A stretch of 60,480 nucleotides of DNA from an uncultured Clostridia bacterium. Its GTDB lineage: Bacteria; Bacillota; Clostridia; TANB77; CAG-508. Position 1 is the stretch's first letter. Each line of letters opens with the position of its first letter. Shown one piece after another: positions 19,788-27,585 of the stretch. The stretch lies in the NCBI GenBank assembly GCA_947426305.1, contig CANEDP010000008.1:1-60480 (forward strand), given 5' to 3'. The translations under genes were made by a program, and so were the position numbers. Below the pieces are notes generated by a model. It saw nothing but the letters and a program-made list of their open reading frames with translations, had not been told where the DNA came from and searched no databases.

Positions 19788-20294
19788 ATGGCAAGGAGAG
19801 AAAAGAAAAGCAAAATTAATTTGAAAGTTTGGGTTCCAATCATTTGTGTGATTGTAGTCGGAGTTACTTTTTTTATGCTCCATGATATTCAAAATAAAAT
19901 GGAAAAAATGGAGGATTACGAAAATCTAGCCAATACAAATGAAAATAATACCGCCAATAATGTAGTAAATGAACAAGAAAATCAAAATTTTGTAGAAGAA
20001 AATACGGTTCAAAATGAGGTAGCAAATGAAGTACAAAATACAGTAACAAACAATACTGTTAAAAATACAACCATCAATCAAAACAATGTCACAACAGAAC
20101 CAGGAATTACCGATAAAAAACAAAAAGCAATTGAATTAGTCAAAAAAGAATGGGGGGCAGATAATTCTGTGGATTTCGTGTTTGACCATGTCGAAAATGA
20201 CGAATACATTGTTGCAGTTAAAGATAGAAGTACAGCGACCGTAAAATATTATTTTAGAGTTAATTTAGAAACCAAAACAGTTGAAATGGATTAA
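19788..20294 (+). CDS. Membrane-anchored protein of unknown function
   Basis: 168 aa. Basic start, one membrane segment (about residues 12-29), a long linker of Asn, Thr, Val and Glu (about 45-105), then a small folded domain (KKQKAIELVKKEWGADNSV...KYYFRVNLETKTVEMD) that resembles a PepSY-like fold. It sits between xseA and xseB with close spacing, so it is co-transcribed with them, but nothing ties it to exonuclease VII. I do not recognise a specific family. Confidence 0.65.
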   Translation: MARREKKSKINLKVWVPIICVIVVGVTFFMLHDIQNKMEKMEDYENLANTNENNTANNVVNEQENQNFVEENTVQNEVANEVQNTVTNNTVKNTTINQNNVTTEPGITDKKQKAIELVKKEWGADNSVDFVFDHVENDEYIVAVKDRSTATVKYYFRVNLETKTVEMD

Positions 20295-20309
20295 TAGAAA
20301 GGTAAAAAT

Positions 20310-20561
20310 ATGAAAAAGCAAGAATCTTTTGAAGAATTATTAACAAGATTGGAAGATATTACTTCGAAACTGGAAAAAGAAGAGAATATTTCTCTAGATG
20401 AATCCATGAAATTATTTGAAGAAGGAATTCAAATTTCAAAAAAATGCAACCAACAAATCGAAGAAGCGGAGAACAAAATAACCATTTTAATTAAGCAAAA
20501 CGATGAGATAAAGGAGGAAAACTTCATCAAAGATGAAGGAAACAATGATGCAGATTTTTAA
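20310..20561 (+). CDS. xseB: Exonuclease VII small subunit
   Basis: 83 aa. The conserved N-terminal pattern SFEELLTRLEDITSKLEKEE, then LDESMKLFEEGIQISKKCNQQIEEAENKI, is the helical hairpin that binds XseA. The C-terminal acidic tail overlaps the following gene by about 17 bases. Confidence 0.93.
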   Translation: MKKQESFEELLTRLEDITSKLEKEENISLDESMKLFEEGIQISKKCNQQIEEAENKITILIKQNDEIKEENFIKDEGNNDADF

Positions 20562-20988
20562 TGATATTATACATAATAAATGCGTATACATTCCGTTTAT
20601 ATTATGGTTTTTAATACAAACATTTAAAGTATTAACCGAACTAATTGTCAACAAAAAACTAGATGTCAAAAGAATCATTGGAGCAGGAGGAATGCCAAGT
20701 TCTCACTCAGCCGTTGTTTGCTCGCTTGCTACTTGTATTGGGAAACAATATGGCTTTGATAGCGGAATTTTTGCTATCTCCATGGTAATGGCTTTTGTTG
20801 TTATGTACGACGCTGCAGGTGTTAGGCGCGCTGCGGGTAAGCAAGCAAGAATTTTAAATAAAATATTAGAAACGCCTGGCTTGACAACAGGAGAAGTGCA
20901 AGAAAAATTAGTAGAAGTGCTAGGACATACACCAATACAAGTATTTGTAGGTGCTATCTTAGGTATCGCAATTGGAGCAATCTTATAG
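20545..20988 (+). CDS. DUF212/YuiD-like membrane protein (divergent PAP2 family)
   Basis: 147 aa from ATG 20545; ATG 20548 is equally possible. The motif GGMPSSHSAVVCSLA with VMYDAAGVRRAAGKQA is the phosphatase-like signature of the divergent PAP2 family. Four membrane segments are visible. Family members are thought to act on lipid phosphates, but activity is unproven. It overlaps xseB and is followed 20 bases later by fhs. Confidence 0.88.
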   Translation: MMQIFNDIIHNKCVYIPFILWFLIQTFKVLTELIVNKKLDVKRIIGAGGMPSSHSAVVCSLATCIGKQYGFDSGIFAISMVMAFVVMYDAAGVRRAAGKQARILNKILETPGLTTGEVQEKLVEVLGHTPIQVFVGAILGIAIGAIL

Positions 20989-21007
20989 TAAAGAAAGGAA
21001 CGATAAA

Positions 21008-22666
21008 ATGAATGATATAGAAATTGCAAAAAGTGTAAAATTAAATAAAATTGCTGATGTAGCAGAAAAATTCGGAATCGTAGATGAAGACTTAATTCCC
21101 TACGGAAAATACAAAGCCAAAGTGGACAGTCGATTAATGAAAAAACTAGAAAACAAGCTAAATGGAAAACTAATTCTAGTAACTTCCATCAATCCAACCC
21201 CACTAGGCGAAGGAAAAACAACAATTTCAATCGGTTTATCTGACGGATTAAATAGGCTAGGCAAAAAATCAATTTTAGCCCTAAGAGAACCTTCACTAGG
21301 ACCAGTTTTTGGCATGAAAGGTGGTGCAACAGGTGGTGGTTATGCTCAAGTTGCTCCGATGGACGAAATTAACTTACATTTTACAGGTGATATTCACAGC
21401 ATAACAGCAGCCAACAATCTAATTTCAGCCATGATTGATAATCATTTGTATTTTGGCAACAAATTAAAATTCAAAAAAGTCATTTGGAAAAGATGTATGG
21501 ACTTAAATGACAGATCTTTGCGTGAAATTCAAGTTGGACTTTCAGGTGAAAAAAATGTTGTTCCAAGAAACGATGGATTTGATATAACAGTTGCCTCAGA
21601 AATTATGGCAATTCTATGTTTGTCGAACGATTTGAAAGATTTTGAAAGAAGAGTCGGAAATATAACCATTGGTTTTAACGAAGAGAACGAGCCAATCAAA
21701 GTTAGTGATTTGAAGGCGCAAGGTGCTGTTACAGCCTTAATGAAAGATGCCATGAATCCAAACATTGTCCAAACATTAGAACATAATTTAGCTTTTATTC
21801 ATGGTGGACCTTTTGCCAATATTGCACATGGTTGCAATAGTGTTCTAGCAACTAAAATGGCACTAAAATTAGGTGACTATGTGGTAACAGAATCTGGATT
21901 TGGTGCAGACTTGGGTGCTGAAAAGTTTGTAGACATTAAATGTAGAAAGTCAGGATTAAAGCCATCAGCCGCGGTTTGCGTTGCTACTTTGAAAGCATTA
22001 AAATATCATGGTGGTTTAGATGTAAAAGAATGCACGTCTGAAAATATTGAGGCTTTGGAAAATGGTGTAGAAAATTTATTGAAACACGTTGATAATATTA
22101 AAAATCAATATGGAATAAATGTCGTAGTTGCGATTAATAAATTTGTTTCTGATACAGACAAGGAAATTGAGTTTTTGTCAAATAAATTAAGAGAAGCAGG
22201 CGTGGAATTAAGTTTGGCTGAGGTGTGGGGCAAAGGCTCGGAAGGCGCAGTTGATTTAGCAGAAAAAGTCATGAAAATAGCCGAAAAAGAAACAATTCAA
22301 TTTGTATATGAAACGCAAGATGACATCAAAACAAAAATTCAAAAAATTTGTACGCAAATTTATGGCGCAGAAGGCGTAGAATACACAGAAGAAGCCGAAA
22401 AAGAGATTGCGAATATTGAAAAATTGGGTTACAGAGATTATCCAGTTTGCATCGCAAAAACGCAATATTCTTTCTCAGATGATGCAAAAAATTTGCAGTG
22501 CAAAGAACCGTTCAAAATTCATGTAAGCGAAATTATTTTAAAAACAGGAGCCGAATTTGTAGTAGTGAAAACTGGAAAAATATTTACAATGCCGGGACTT
22601 CCAAGAGTTCCTGCAGCAGAAGATATTTATGTAGATGAAAATAATGAAATTGTTGGAATATTTTAA
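21008..22666 (+). CDS. fhs: Formate--tetrahydrofolate ligase
   Basis: 552 aa, the normal size. The P-loop NPTPLGEGKTTISIGL, FGMKGGATGGGYAQVAPMDEINLHFTGD in the formyl phosphate site and the C-terminal MPGLPRVPAAED are clear. The enzyme makes 10-formyl-THF from formate, ATP and THF for purine synthesis and one-carbon (acetogenic-type) metabolism. ATG 21008 follows AAAGGAACG. It links functionally with the folate transport operon at 36.4-39.6 kb. No terminator is visible after it. Confidence 0.97.
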   Translation: MNDIEIAKSVKLNKIADVAEKFGIVDEDLIPYGKYKAKVDSRLMKKLENKLNGKLILVTSINPTPLGEGKTTISIGLSDGLNRLGKKSILALREPSLGPVFGMKGGATGGGYAQVAPMDEINLHFTGDIHSITAANNLISAMIDNHLYFGNKLKFKKVIWKRCMDLNDRSLREIQVGLSGEKNVVPRNDGFDITVASEIMAILCLSNDLKDFERRVGNITIGFNEENEPIKVSDLKAQGAVTALMKDAMNPNIVQTLEHNLAFIHGGPFANIAHGCNSVLATKMALKLGDYVVTESGFGADLGAEKFVDIKCRKSGLKPSAAVCVATLKALKYHGGLDVKECTSENIEALENGVENLLKHVDNIKNQYGINVVVAINKFVSDTDKEIEFLSNKLREAGVELSLAEVWGKGSEGAVDLAEKVMKIAEKETIQFVYETQDDIKTKIQKICTQIYGAEGVEYTEEAEKEIANIEKLGYRDYPVCIAKTQYSFSDDAKNLQCKEPFKIHVSEIILKTGAEFVVVKTGKIFTMPGLPRVPAAEDIYVDENNEIVGIF

Positions 22667-22746
22667 AAAGATTAGCATATATAAATAAGATAAAAGTAAA
22701 TAGCAAAGTGTAAAGAACAACCCCAATTGGGAAAGGAGAAGGCAAA

Positions 22747-23010
22747 ATGAAGAGAAATAAACGCAAAATTGTCCTAGATGATACCCAAGACATTCTTGTT
22801 TCAACACAAGAGGAACTTCAAACAATGACAACTGAAAGGTTAGCGGTGTTCATTGTGAGAACGGTTATTTTTGGAGAATACCAAAAACTTGGTATTTTCA
22901 AGGAAATAACTGATTTTCCGACTTGGCTAAATCAAGCAGACGAAATCACAGTTAGTGTTCTATATGCCGACCAAAAGGAGCCGGTGACGGTATCTTTGTT
23001 TTATCAATAG
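22747..23010 (+). CDS. Small accessory protein sharing a domain with the 23168 gene
   Basis: 87 aa. After a basic start (MKRNKRK) the protein reads IVLDDTQDILVSTQEELQ ... GIFKEITDFPTWLNQADEITVSV ... EPVTVSLFYQ. The C-terminal half of the product at 23168 has the same order (ILLNDTVDILDAVIKEVHQ, LWEIDEIPSHFNQAESIKVKI, EVLTLKFSYE), so the two share one domain. Function unknown. It has a strong ribosome site (GGAAAGGAG) and ends at a strong terminator. It contains no in-frame CGG. Confidence 0.7.
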   Translation: MKRNKRKIVLDDTQDILVSTQEELQTMTTERLAVFIVRTVIFGEYQKLGIFKEITDFPTWLNQADEITVSVLYADQKEPVTVSLFYQ

Positions 23011-23049
23011 AAAAACCCCCTAGTTTATGAATAAAACTAGGGGGTTTTT
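23011..23049 (+). terminator. Strong intrinsic terminator
   Basis: AAAAACCCCCTAGTTT pairs with AAACTAGGGGGTTTTT around a short loop, directly after the stop at 23010. Confidence 0.95.
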
Positions 23050-23070
23050 GGAAAAAGTTGTGGAAAAAAG

Positions 23071-23099
23071 TTGACAAAGTTATGTAAATGTGATATAAA
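23071..23099 (+). promoter_or_regulatory. Sigma-A-type promoter for the 23168 gene
   Basis: TTGACA (23071-23076), 17-base spacer, TATAAA (23094-23099). Confidence 0.8.
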
Positions 23100-23167
23100 T
23101 AATTGGAAAAATGTTGCAATTTAACATTATCCTATTTAGGATTTCAGTAAAAGCAGGAGGAATTAAA

Positions 23168-23734
23168 ATGAAAATGTGGGAAGATCTATTAAAAAGACAG
23201 GATATGCTGCGGGGCTATGAGATAGTTGTTTTTCTCAAAACTGCAGAAATAACTGAAATTGTCCAGGAGATTTTTGAGCATAACCAAGAGGTATATCCTT
23301 TTGAGATGTCGGTTTTACTTTCTGATAGTAAGATCCTCGAAGAGATTTTTGAAAATGTCGAGCAGGCAATACAATGGCTTAATGGAATGGATGGTCAAAA
23401 ATTGGCCATTAGGATGGAACTTCTTGATGGAACGTTACTTCTTGTTGAGCAAGAAGAATTGTCTCATGAAAGAAGTATTCTGCTGAATGATACAGTAGAC
23501 ATTTTGGATGCAGTGATAAAGGAAGTACATCAGATAACCAAAGATGTTACTGCGGTGTATACTGCTGAAGGAATGGTATTGGGAAAAAAGGAAGAACTTG
23601 GTTTTCTATGGGAAATCGATGAAATTCCTAGTCATTTTAATCAGGCAGAGAGCATTAAAGTCAAAATCTTTTTTTCAGAATGCAAGGAAGTTTTGACTTT
23701 GAAATTTTCCTATGAAAGCGACCCCAACTTTTAA
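23168..23734 (+). CDS. Accessory two-domain protein of unknown function
   Basis: 188 aa from ATG 23168 (AGGAGG upstream). The N-terminal half is unique. The C-terminal half (from about residue 98) repeats the domain of the 22747 product. Predicted soluble, acidic, no signal peptide. It has its own canonical promoter and a terminator whose stem encloses the stop codon. Codon use differs from neighbours (more CTT and CTG, and an in-frame CGG at codon 15, CTG CGG GGC, that must be read as a normal triplet to keep the frame). This suggests acquisition. Function unknown. Confidence 0.7.
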   Translation: MKMWEDLLKRQDMLRGYEIVVFLKTAEITEIVQEIFEHNQEVYPFEMSVLLSDSKILEEIFENVEQAIQWLNGMDGQKLAIRMELLDGTLLLVEQEELSHERSILLNDTVDILDAVIKEVHQITKDVTAVYTAEGMVLGKKEELGFLWEIDEIPSHFNQAESIKVKIFFSECKEVLTLKFSYESDPNF

Positions 23735-23751
23735 TAAGTTGGGGTTCTTTC
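23721..23751 (+). terminator. Terminator overlapping the end of the 23168 gene
   Basis: ACCCCAACTT, loop TTAAT (containing part of the stop codon), AAGTTGGGGT, then TCTTTC. Confidence 0.85.
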
Positions 23752-23776
23752 TATATAAGAAAATTTTGGGAAATTC

Positions 23777-23805
23777 TTGATTATTTTTGAACAATATAAT
23801 ATAAT
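23777..23805 (+). promoter_or_regulatory. Promoter for pyrK-pyrD
   Basis: TTGATT (23777-23782), 17-base spacer, TATAAT (23800-23805); a second overlapping TATAAT is at 23795. Confidence 0.65.
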
Positions 23806-23833
23806 AAACCAAATAAGATTTTAGGAGGGATTT

Positions 23834-24610
23834 ATGTCAGTAGTTGAACAAGTGAAAATTGTAACAAAAGAACAATTAAAAAACGATATTTTTAAATTGG
23901 CGATTGAGTCAGAAAAAATGGCAAGTATTGCTTTGCCGGGTCAATTTTTAGAGATTCGAGTAAATGACGACATCGAGCCTTTTTTAAGAAGACCGATTAG
24001 TATTTACAAAATCGACAAAGAAAAAAATGAGTTGGAATTTATTTTTCAAGTAAAAGGAAAAGGAACGGAAATTTTAGCTAAAAAGAATGTTGGTGATAGA
24101 ATTAGCGTTATGGGTCCCTTGGGAAAAGGTACTTTTGCATTTGAAAAGTATAAGAAGATTAGTATTATTGGTGGTGGAATTGGTATCTTTCCGTTATATG
24201 AATTGGCAAGACAAGCTTCTAAAAATGCAGAAATAACAACGTATTTAGGCTTTAGAAATAAAGATTTTGTTGTGTTGGAAGATGAATTTTCAAAAGTTTC
24301 GGGCAAACTTGTAATAACGACTGATGATGGAACTTATGGCAAAAATGGTTTTGCTATCAATTATTTAAAAGCAGATTGTGAAAAGGAAAAGCCAGATTGC
24401 ATTTTTGCGTGTGGTCCACTTCCAATGTTAAAGGCGGTAAGAGATTTTGCAATTGAAAATAACATTTCAGCGCAGGTTTCTTTGGAAGAGCGAATGGGTT
24501 GTGGAATTGGAATTTGTTTAGGTTGTGCTGTAAAAGATAAAAAGGCAGATGGATACAAGCACGTATGCAAAGATGGACCAGTATTTAATGTAAATGATGT
24601 AGAATTTTAA
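23834..24610 (+). CDS. pyrK: Dihydroorotate dehydrogenase electron-transfer subunit PyrK
   Basis: 258 aa. FAD-binding part with RRPISIYK (residues about 53-60) and the NAD-binding motif IIGGGIGIFPLYELA. The C-terminal [2Fe-2S] cluster ligands are in CGIGICLGC and a later Cys (HVCKDGPVF). PyrK passes electrons from PyrD to NAD+ in the class 1B enzyme. It precedes pyrD by 21 bases. No other pyr genes lie here. Confidence 0.95.
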   Translation: MSVVEQVKIVTKEQLKNDIFKLAIESEKMASIALPGQFLEIRVNDDIEPFLRRPISIYKIDKEKNELEFIFQVKGKGTEILAKKNVGDRISVMGPLGKGTFAFEKYKKISIIGGGIGIFPLYELARQASKNAEITTYLGFRNKDFVVLEDEFSKVSGKLVITTDDGTYGKNGFAINYLKADCEKEKPDCIFACGPLPMLKAVRDFAIENNISAQVSLEERMGCGIGICLGCAVKDKKADGYKHVCKDGPVFNVNDVEF

Positions 24611-24631
24611 GATAGGATGGGAGGGTAAAAT

Positions 24632-25541
24632 ATGAAAACAGAAATAAATTTTGCAGGAATTAAAATGAAAAATCCTGTAACCGTTGCGTCTGGAACATTT
24701 GGATATGGACGTGAAATGGCAGAATATATTGACTTAAGCAAATTGGGGGCCATTATTACCAAAGGAACTTTTTTGAAACCACGTGCAGGCAACAAATCCC
24801 CACGTGTGTGCGAAACAGCAAGTGGAATGATGAATGCGATTGGTTTAGAAAATCCAGGAATTGAGCATTTTGCTGAAACCGATTTGCCTTGGTTAAAACA
24901 ATTTAATACGCCAATTATTTTGAATGTTGGAGCAAGTACTTTAGAAGAATATGTGGAAGTTTGTAGATTTGCGAATAAATTGGATATTGATGGAGTGGAA
25001 CTAAATTTATCTTGCCCAAATGTTCATGCAGGTTGTATGGCGTTTGGAACAACGTATGAAGGTGTAAAAGAAGCAACAAGTGCAGTTCGAAAAGTGTTAG
25101 ACAAACCATTAATTGTAAAATTAACACCAAATGTTACGGATATTACAATGCCAGCCAAAGGTGCAGAAGATGCAGGGGCAGATGCGGTTTCCGCGATTAA
25201 TACGTTGTTGGCAATGAAAATTGATGTGAAAACACGTAAACCAATTTTAGCAAATAATACAGGAGGACTTTCAGGACCTGCGATTAAGCCAGTTGGTGTG
25301 AGAATGGTTTATCAAATTGCACAAAAAGTGAAAATTCCTGTGATGGGACTTCGGAGGAATTGTAACTGGCGAAGATGCTGTGGAATATATGCTTGCAGGT
25401 GCAAGATGCGTTTCGATTGGCTGTGGCAATTTTATTGACCCTGAAACAAGTTTGAAAGTAGTTCAAGGAATTGAAGAGTATATGAAAAATAACAAAGTGG
25501 AAGATGTAAATGATTTAGTGGGAGCAGTAACGATGAACTAG
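24632..25541 (+). CDS. pyrD: Dihydroorotate dehydrogenase (class 1B), joined by a +1 frameshift at CGG
   Basis: 302 aa when the C at 25352 is skipped. TIM-barrel motifs are clear: VTVASGTFGYG, NAIGLENPG, the catalytic segment ELNLSCPNVHAGC and NTGGLSGPA. The restored part reads PVMGL-G-GIVTGEDAVEYMLAGA, the conserved FMN-phosphate loop, and ends at TAG 25539-25541. Without the shift the protein loses this loop and stops at 25438, so it would be inactive. It oxidises dihydroorotate to orotate with PyrK. Confidence 0.93.
25352..25354 (+). other. Putative +1 recoding site 4 (CTT CGG AGG, pyrD)
   Basis: In-frame CGG at codon 241 of pyrD. Skipping C gives GGA GGA, the Gly-Gly of the phosphate-binding loop. 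A -2 shift would add an extra Arg into this loop and fits the family less well. Confidence 0.85.
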
Positions 25542-25574
25542 ATTTTTGGAAAGAAAATTTTGTAATGGTACATA

Positions 25575-25715
25575 ATGACAGACGATACGTATGCTGAGCA
25601 GTTGGTAAAAACGAAGGAATTGGGAACGGAAGAACATAATTATTTTGGGGTTTTGGCATTTGGAGAGATTGATAAGATAAATCCAATTACGAAAAAACTT
25701 TCATTATGGAGATAA
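25575..25715 (+). CDS. Short reading frame of 46 codons, possible gene remnant
   Basis: ATG 25575 opens a frame reading MTDDTYAEQLVKTKELG ... GVLAFGEIDKINPITKKL and stops at 25713-25715. Composition is protein-like, but there is no good ribosome site and I do not recognise it. It may be a decayed gene end between pyrD and the terminator. Low confidence. Confidence 0.25.
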   Translation: MTDDTYAEQLVKTKELGTEEHNYFGVLAFGEIDKINPITKKLSLWR

Positions 25716-25726
25716 TTAAACATAAA

Positions 25727-25760
25727 ACAAAAACGAGTGATTTATTCACTCGTTTTGTTT
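25727..25760. terminator. Bidirectional terminator between pyrD and the XRE gene
   Basis: AAAACGAGTGA pairs with TCACTCGTTTT around a short loop, with A-rich and T-rich flanks. It serves the convergent genes on both sides. Confidence 0.88.
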
Positions 25761-25762
25761 TG

Positions 25763-26110
25763 CTACTTCTTAAAAATCACTTCATATAAATGAGGTAATA
25801 TAGAAGGATCTTTGTAATAAATTTTTGCAAGAATTTCATCGATGTTAATCGGTTTCCCATCAGAAGAATAATAATCCGGAATTGGCCTAAGTATATTATA
25901 ACCTGTGATTTCTATAAGCTTAGAATAAGGAATTCCGAAGTTTCCAGAAAATTTTTGCAAAAATTCTTGTGTTGGAATAGAATTTTCTAGTTCCAAATCC
26001 TTGATGTATTCAAATGTTACATCCATTTTTTCGGCGATATCTTGACAAGATAAATTTTTATCTATATAGATTTTCCGTATCAAGTCACCGAAGGTTTTTT
26101 GTTTTGCCAT
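25763..26110 (-). CDS. XRE-family helix-turn-helix regulator
   Basis: 115 aa on the minus strand. Residues about 6-60 form the HTH_3 fold (FGDLIRKIYIDKNLSCQDIAEKMDVTFEYIKDLE). The C-terminal part is specific and has no known motif. AAGGAGG precedes the ATG. It is the only minus-strand gene I accept in the window. Codon 12 is CGG (plus-strand 26075-26077) and must be read as a normal triplet: skipping the C meets a stop four codons after the shift. The target is unknown; the closest divergent unit is the tRNA pair. Confidence 0.8.
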   Translation of the reverse strand: MAKQKTFGDLIRKIYIDKNLSCQDIAEKMDVTFEYIKDLELENSIPTQEFLQKFSGNFGIPYSKLIEITGYNILRPIPDYYSSDGKPINIDEILAKIYYKDPSILPHLYEVIFKK

Positions 26111-26230
26111 ACTGATAAAACCTCCTTTATATTTACAATAATTTTAAATTCTATCACGAAAGAGTTATAAAGTAAAGACAAAATTTACGATTAAAGAAAA
26201 AAGTTTTCTGATTAATTTTTGAAAAAATGA

Positions 26231-26259
26231 TTGACAAATAAAAAATAATATGGTAATAT
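26231..26259 (+). promoter_or_regulatory. Promoter for tRNA-Arg
   Basis: TTGACA (26231-26236), 17-base spacer, TAATAT (26254-26259), 23 bases before the tRNA. Confidence 0.75.
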
Positions 26260-26282
26260 ATTTATTGTCTGTTAAGACATAT

Positions 26283-26359
<77 letters not shown>

Positions 26360-26384
26360 AACTCTTCTAAACAGAAGAGTTTTA
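26360..26384 (+). terminator. Terminator after tRNA-Arg
   Basis: ACTCTTCT, loop AAAC, AGAAGAGT followed by TTTT. Confidence 0.7.
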
Positions 26385-26397
26385 TACAAAGCATATA

Positions 26398-26432
26398 ATT
26401 GTTGTTACAAAATCAAAGATTTTGACAACAAT
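26398..26432. repeat. Inverted repeat between the two tRNA genes
   Basis: ATTGTTGT..AAAATC and GATTTT.ACAACAAT form a long AT-rich stem with an AAA loop just upstream of tRNA-Pro. It may be a processing signal or a second terminator. Confidence 0.6.
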
Positions 26433-26440
26433 TTGTAAAT

Positions 26441-26516
26441 CGAGGTGTAGCGCAGTTGGTAGCGCGCGTGGTTTGGGACCATGAGGTCGCAGGTTCGATC
26501 CCTGTCACCTCGACCA
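26441..26516 (+). tRNA. tRNA-Pro (anticodon UGG)
   Basis: Acceptor stem CGAGGTG/CACCTCG, anticodon stem CGTGG/CCATG with loop TTTGGGA (anticodon TGG), T-loop TTCGATC, encoded CCA. Confidence 0.95.
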
Positions 26517-26517
26517 C

Positions 26518-26558
26518 AAAAGTACTAAAAACAGCAGTTTTTAGTACTTTTTGTTTTT
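26518..26558 (+). terminator. Terminator after tRNA-Pro
   Basis: GTACTAAAAAC, loop AGCA, GTTTTTAGTAC, followed by TTTTTGTTTTT. Confidence 0.9.
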
Positions 26559-26706
26559 ATTCAAAATTATTGATTAGACTAATACAGCGTTACAACGTTT
26601 TTCCTAGACAGTATTGTTTAAAATTATATATAATGATATAATGCTCTTAAACAAATAGTAATTTTACAGTATGATATAGTTCAAAATCAATCAATGGAGG
26701 AAAGAA

Positions 26707-27564
26707 GTGTTAATGAATTTGATTTTAAAGATAGTACAATGTATTATGGTAATCCTAATTATCATTTTTGACCTTGTATTGATAGAATATGTAATGCGTG
26801 CAAAAACTAAGAAACCAGCAAGAAAGTTAAGAAAAATTGCAACCATAAAAAAGAATAAAATAAATAAAAAAATGGTATATGAAATAATTCCAAAAGAAAA
26901 GTTAAATTGCGACTTTCAAATTCTTTATTTTCATGGTGGAGCATATTCAGGAGGAATCAATCAAACACATTGGAATTTTGTTGCACAATTATTAAAAGAT
27001 ACAAATGCGAATATTTTGGTACCAGATTATCCGTTAGTGCCTAAAAATACCTATAAAGATGTATTTCGTATGGTGGATAAAATTTATGAAACATATTTAA
27101 CAGGAAAAAAATTTATTATAATGGGAGATTCTGCTGGTGGTGGAATTAGTTTAGCTTTTGCTCAGAAGCTTGGAGAAGAAAATAAAAAAATGCCTGAAAA
27201 AGTTATTTTAATTTCTCCTTGGTTAGATATAACAATGAAAAATGAAAAAATTGACAAGATACAAGAAAAAGATAAACTTTTAAATAAAAACATATTGAAG
27301 TTAGTTGGTAACTTATATTGTGGTAAAGATGATCCGAATGATTATTTGGTTAGTCCAATTAATGGACCAATGGATAAAATAGATAATGTGTTTATTTTTA
27401 CGGGAACATATGATATTTTAAACCCAGATGTAGCCATTTTAAAAGATAAATTAAGTTCTGAAAAATTATCGATTTTTGAAAAACAAGAAGCACAACATAA
27501 TTGGATTTTAAATGTAGATAAAAACAAAGAAGATTATCAAAAGTTATTAAAAACGTTATTATAA
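26707..27564 (+). CDS. Membrane-anchored alpha/beta hydrolase (HSL-type esterase)
   Basis: 285 aa. GTG 26707 is chosen because GGAGG ends 6 bases upstream; ATG 26713 is an alternative. One N-terminal membrane segment (residues about 5-27) is followed by the hydrolase fold: oxyanion motif YFHGGAYSGG, nucleophile Ser in GDSAGGG, Asp in GTYDILNPD and His in QHNWIL. Substrate unknown, probably acyl esters. It forms a three-gene unit with the acetyltransferase-like gene and the DUF6320-like membrane protein downstream. Confidence 0.85.
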   Translation: MLMNLILKIVQCIMVILIIIFDLVLIEYVMRAKTKKPARKLRKIATIKKNKINKKMVYEIIPKEKLNCDFQILYFHGGAYSGGINQTHWNFVAQLLKDTNANILVPDYPLVPKNTYKDVFRMVDKIYETYLTGKKFIIMGDSAGGGISLAFAQKLGEENKKMPEKVILISPWLDITMKNEKIDKIQEKDKLLNKNILKLVGNLYCGKDDPNDYLVSPINGPMDKIDNVFIFTGTYDILNPDVAILKDKLSSEKLSIFEKQEAQHNWILNVDKNKEDYQKLLKTLL

Positions 27565-27585
27565 TAAAGAAAGGAAATAATAACA

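Noticed and set aside
22667..22746. A terminator after fhs at CCCCAATTGGG
   Set aside because: The palindrome is short and has no T run; it lies next to the ribosome site of the 22747 gene.
26456..26641. A 61-codon reading frame over tRNA-Pro
   Set aside because: It is created by the tRNA gene itself; the cloverleaf fold and encoded CCA explain the sequence.
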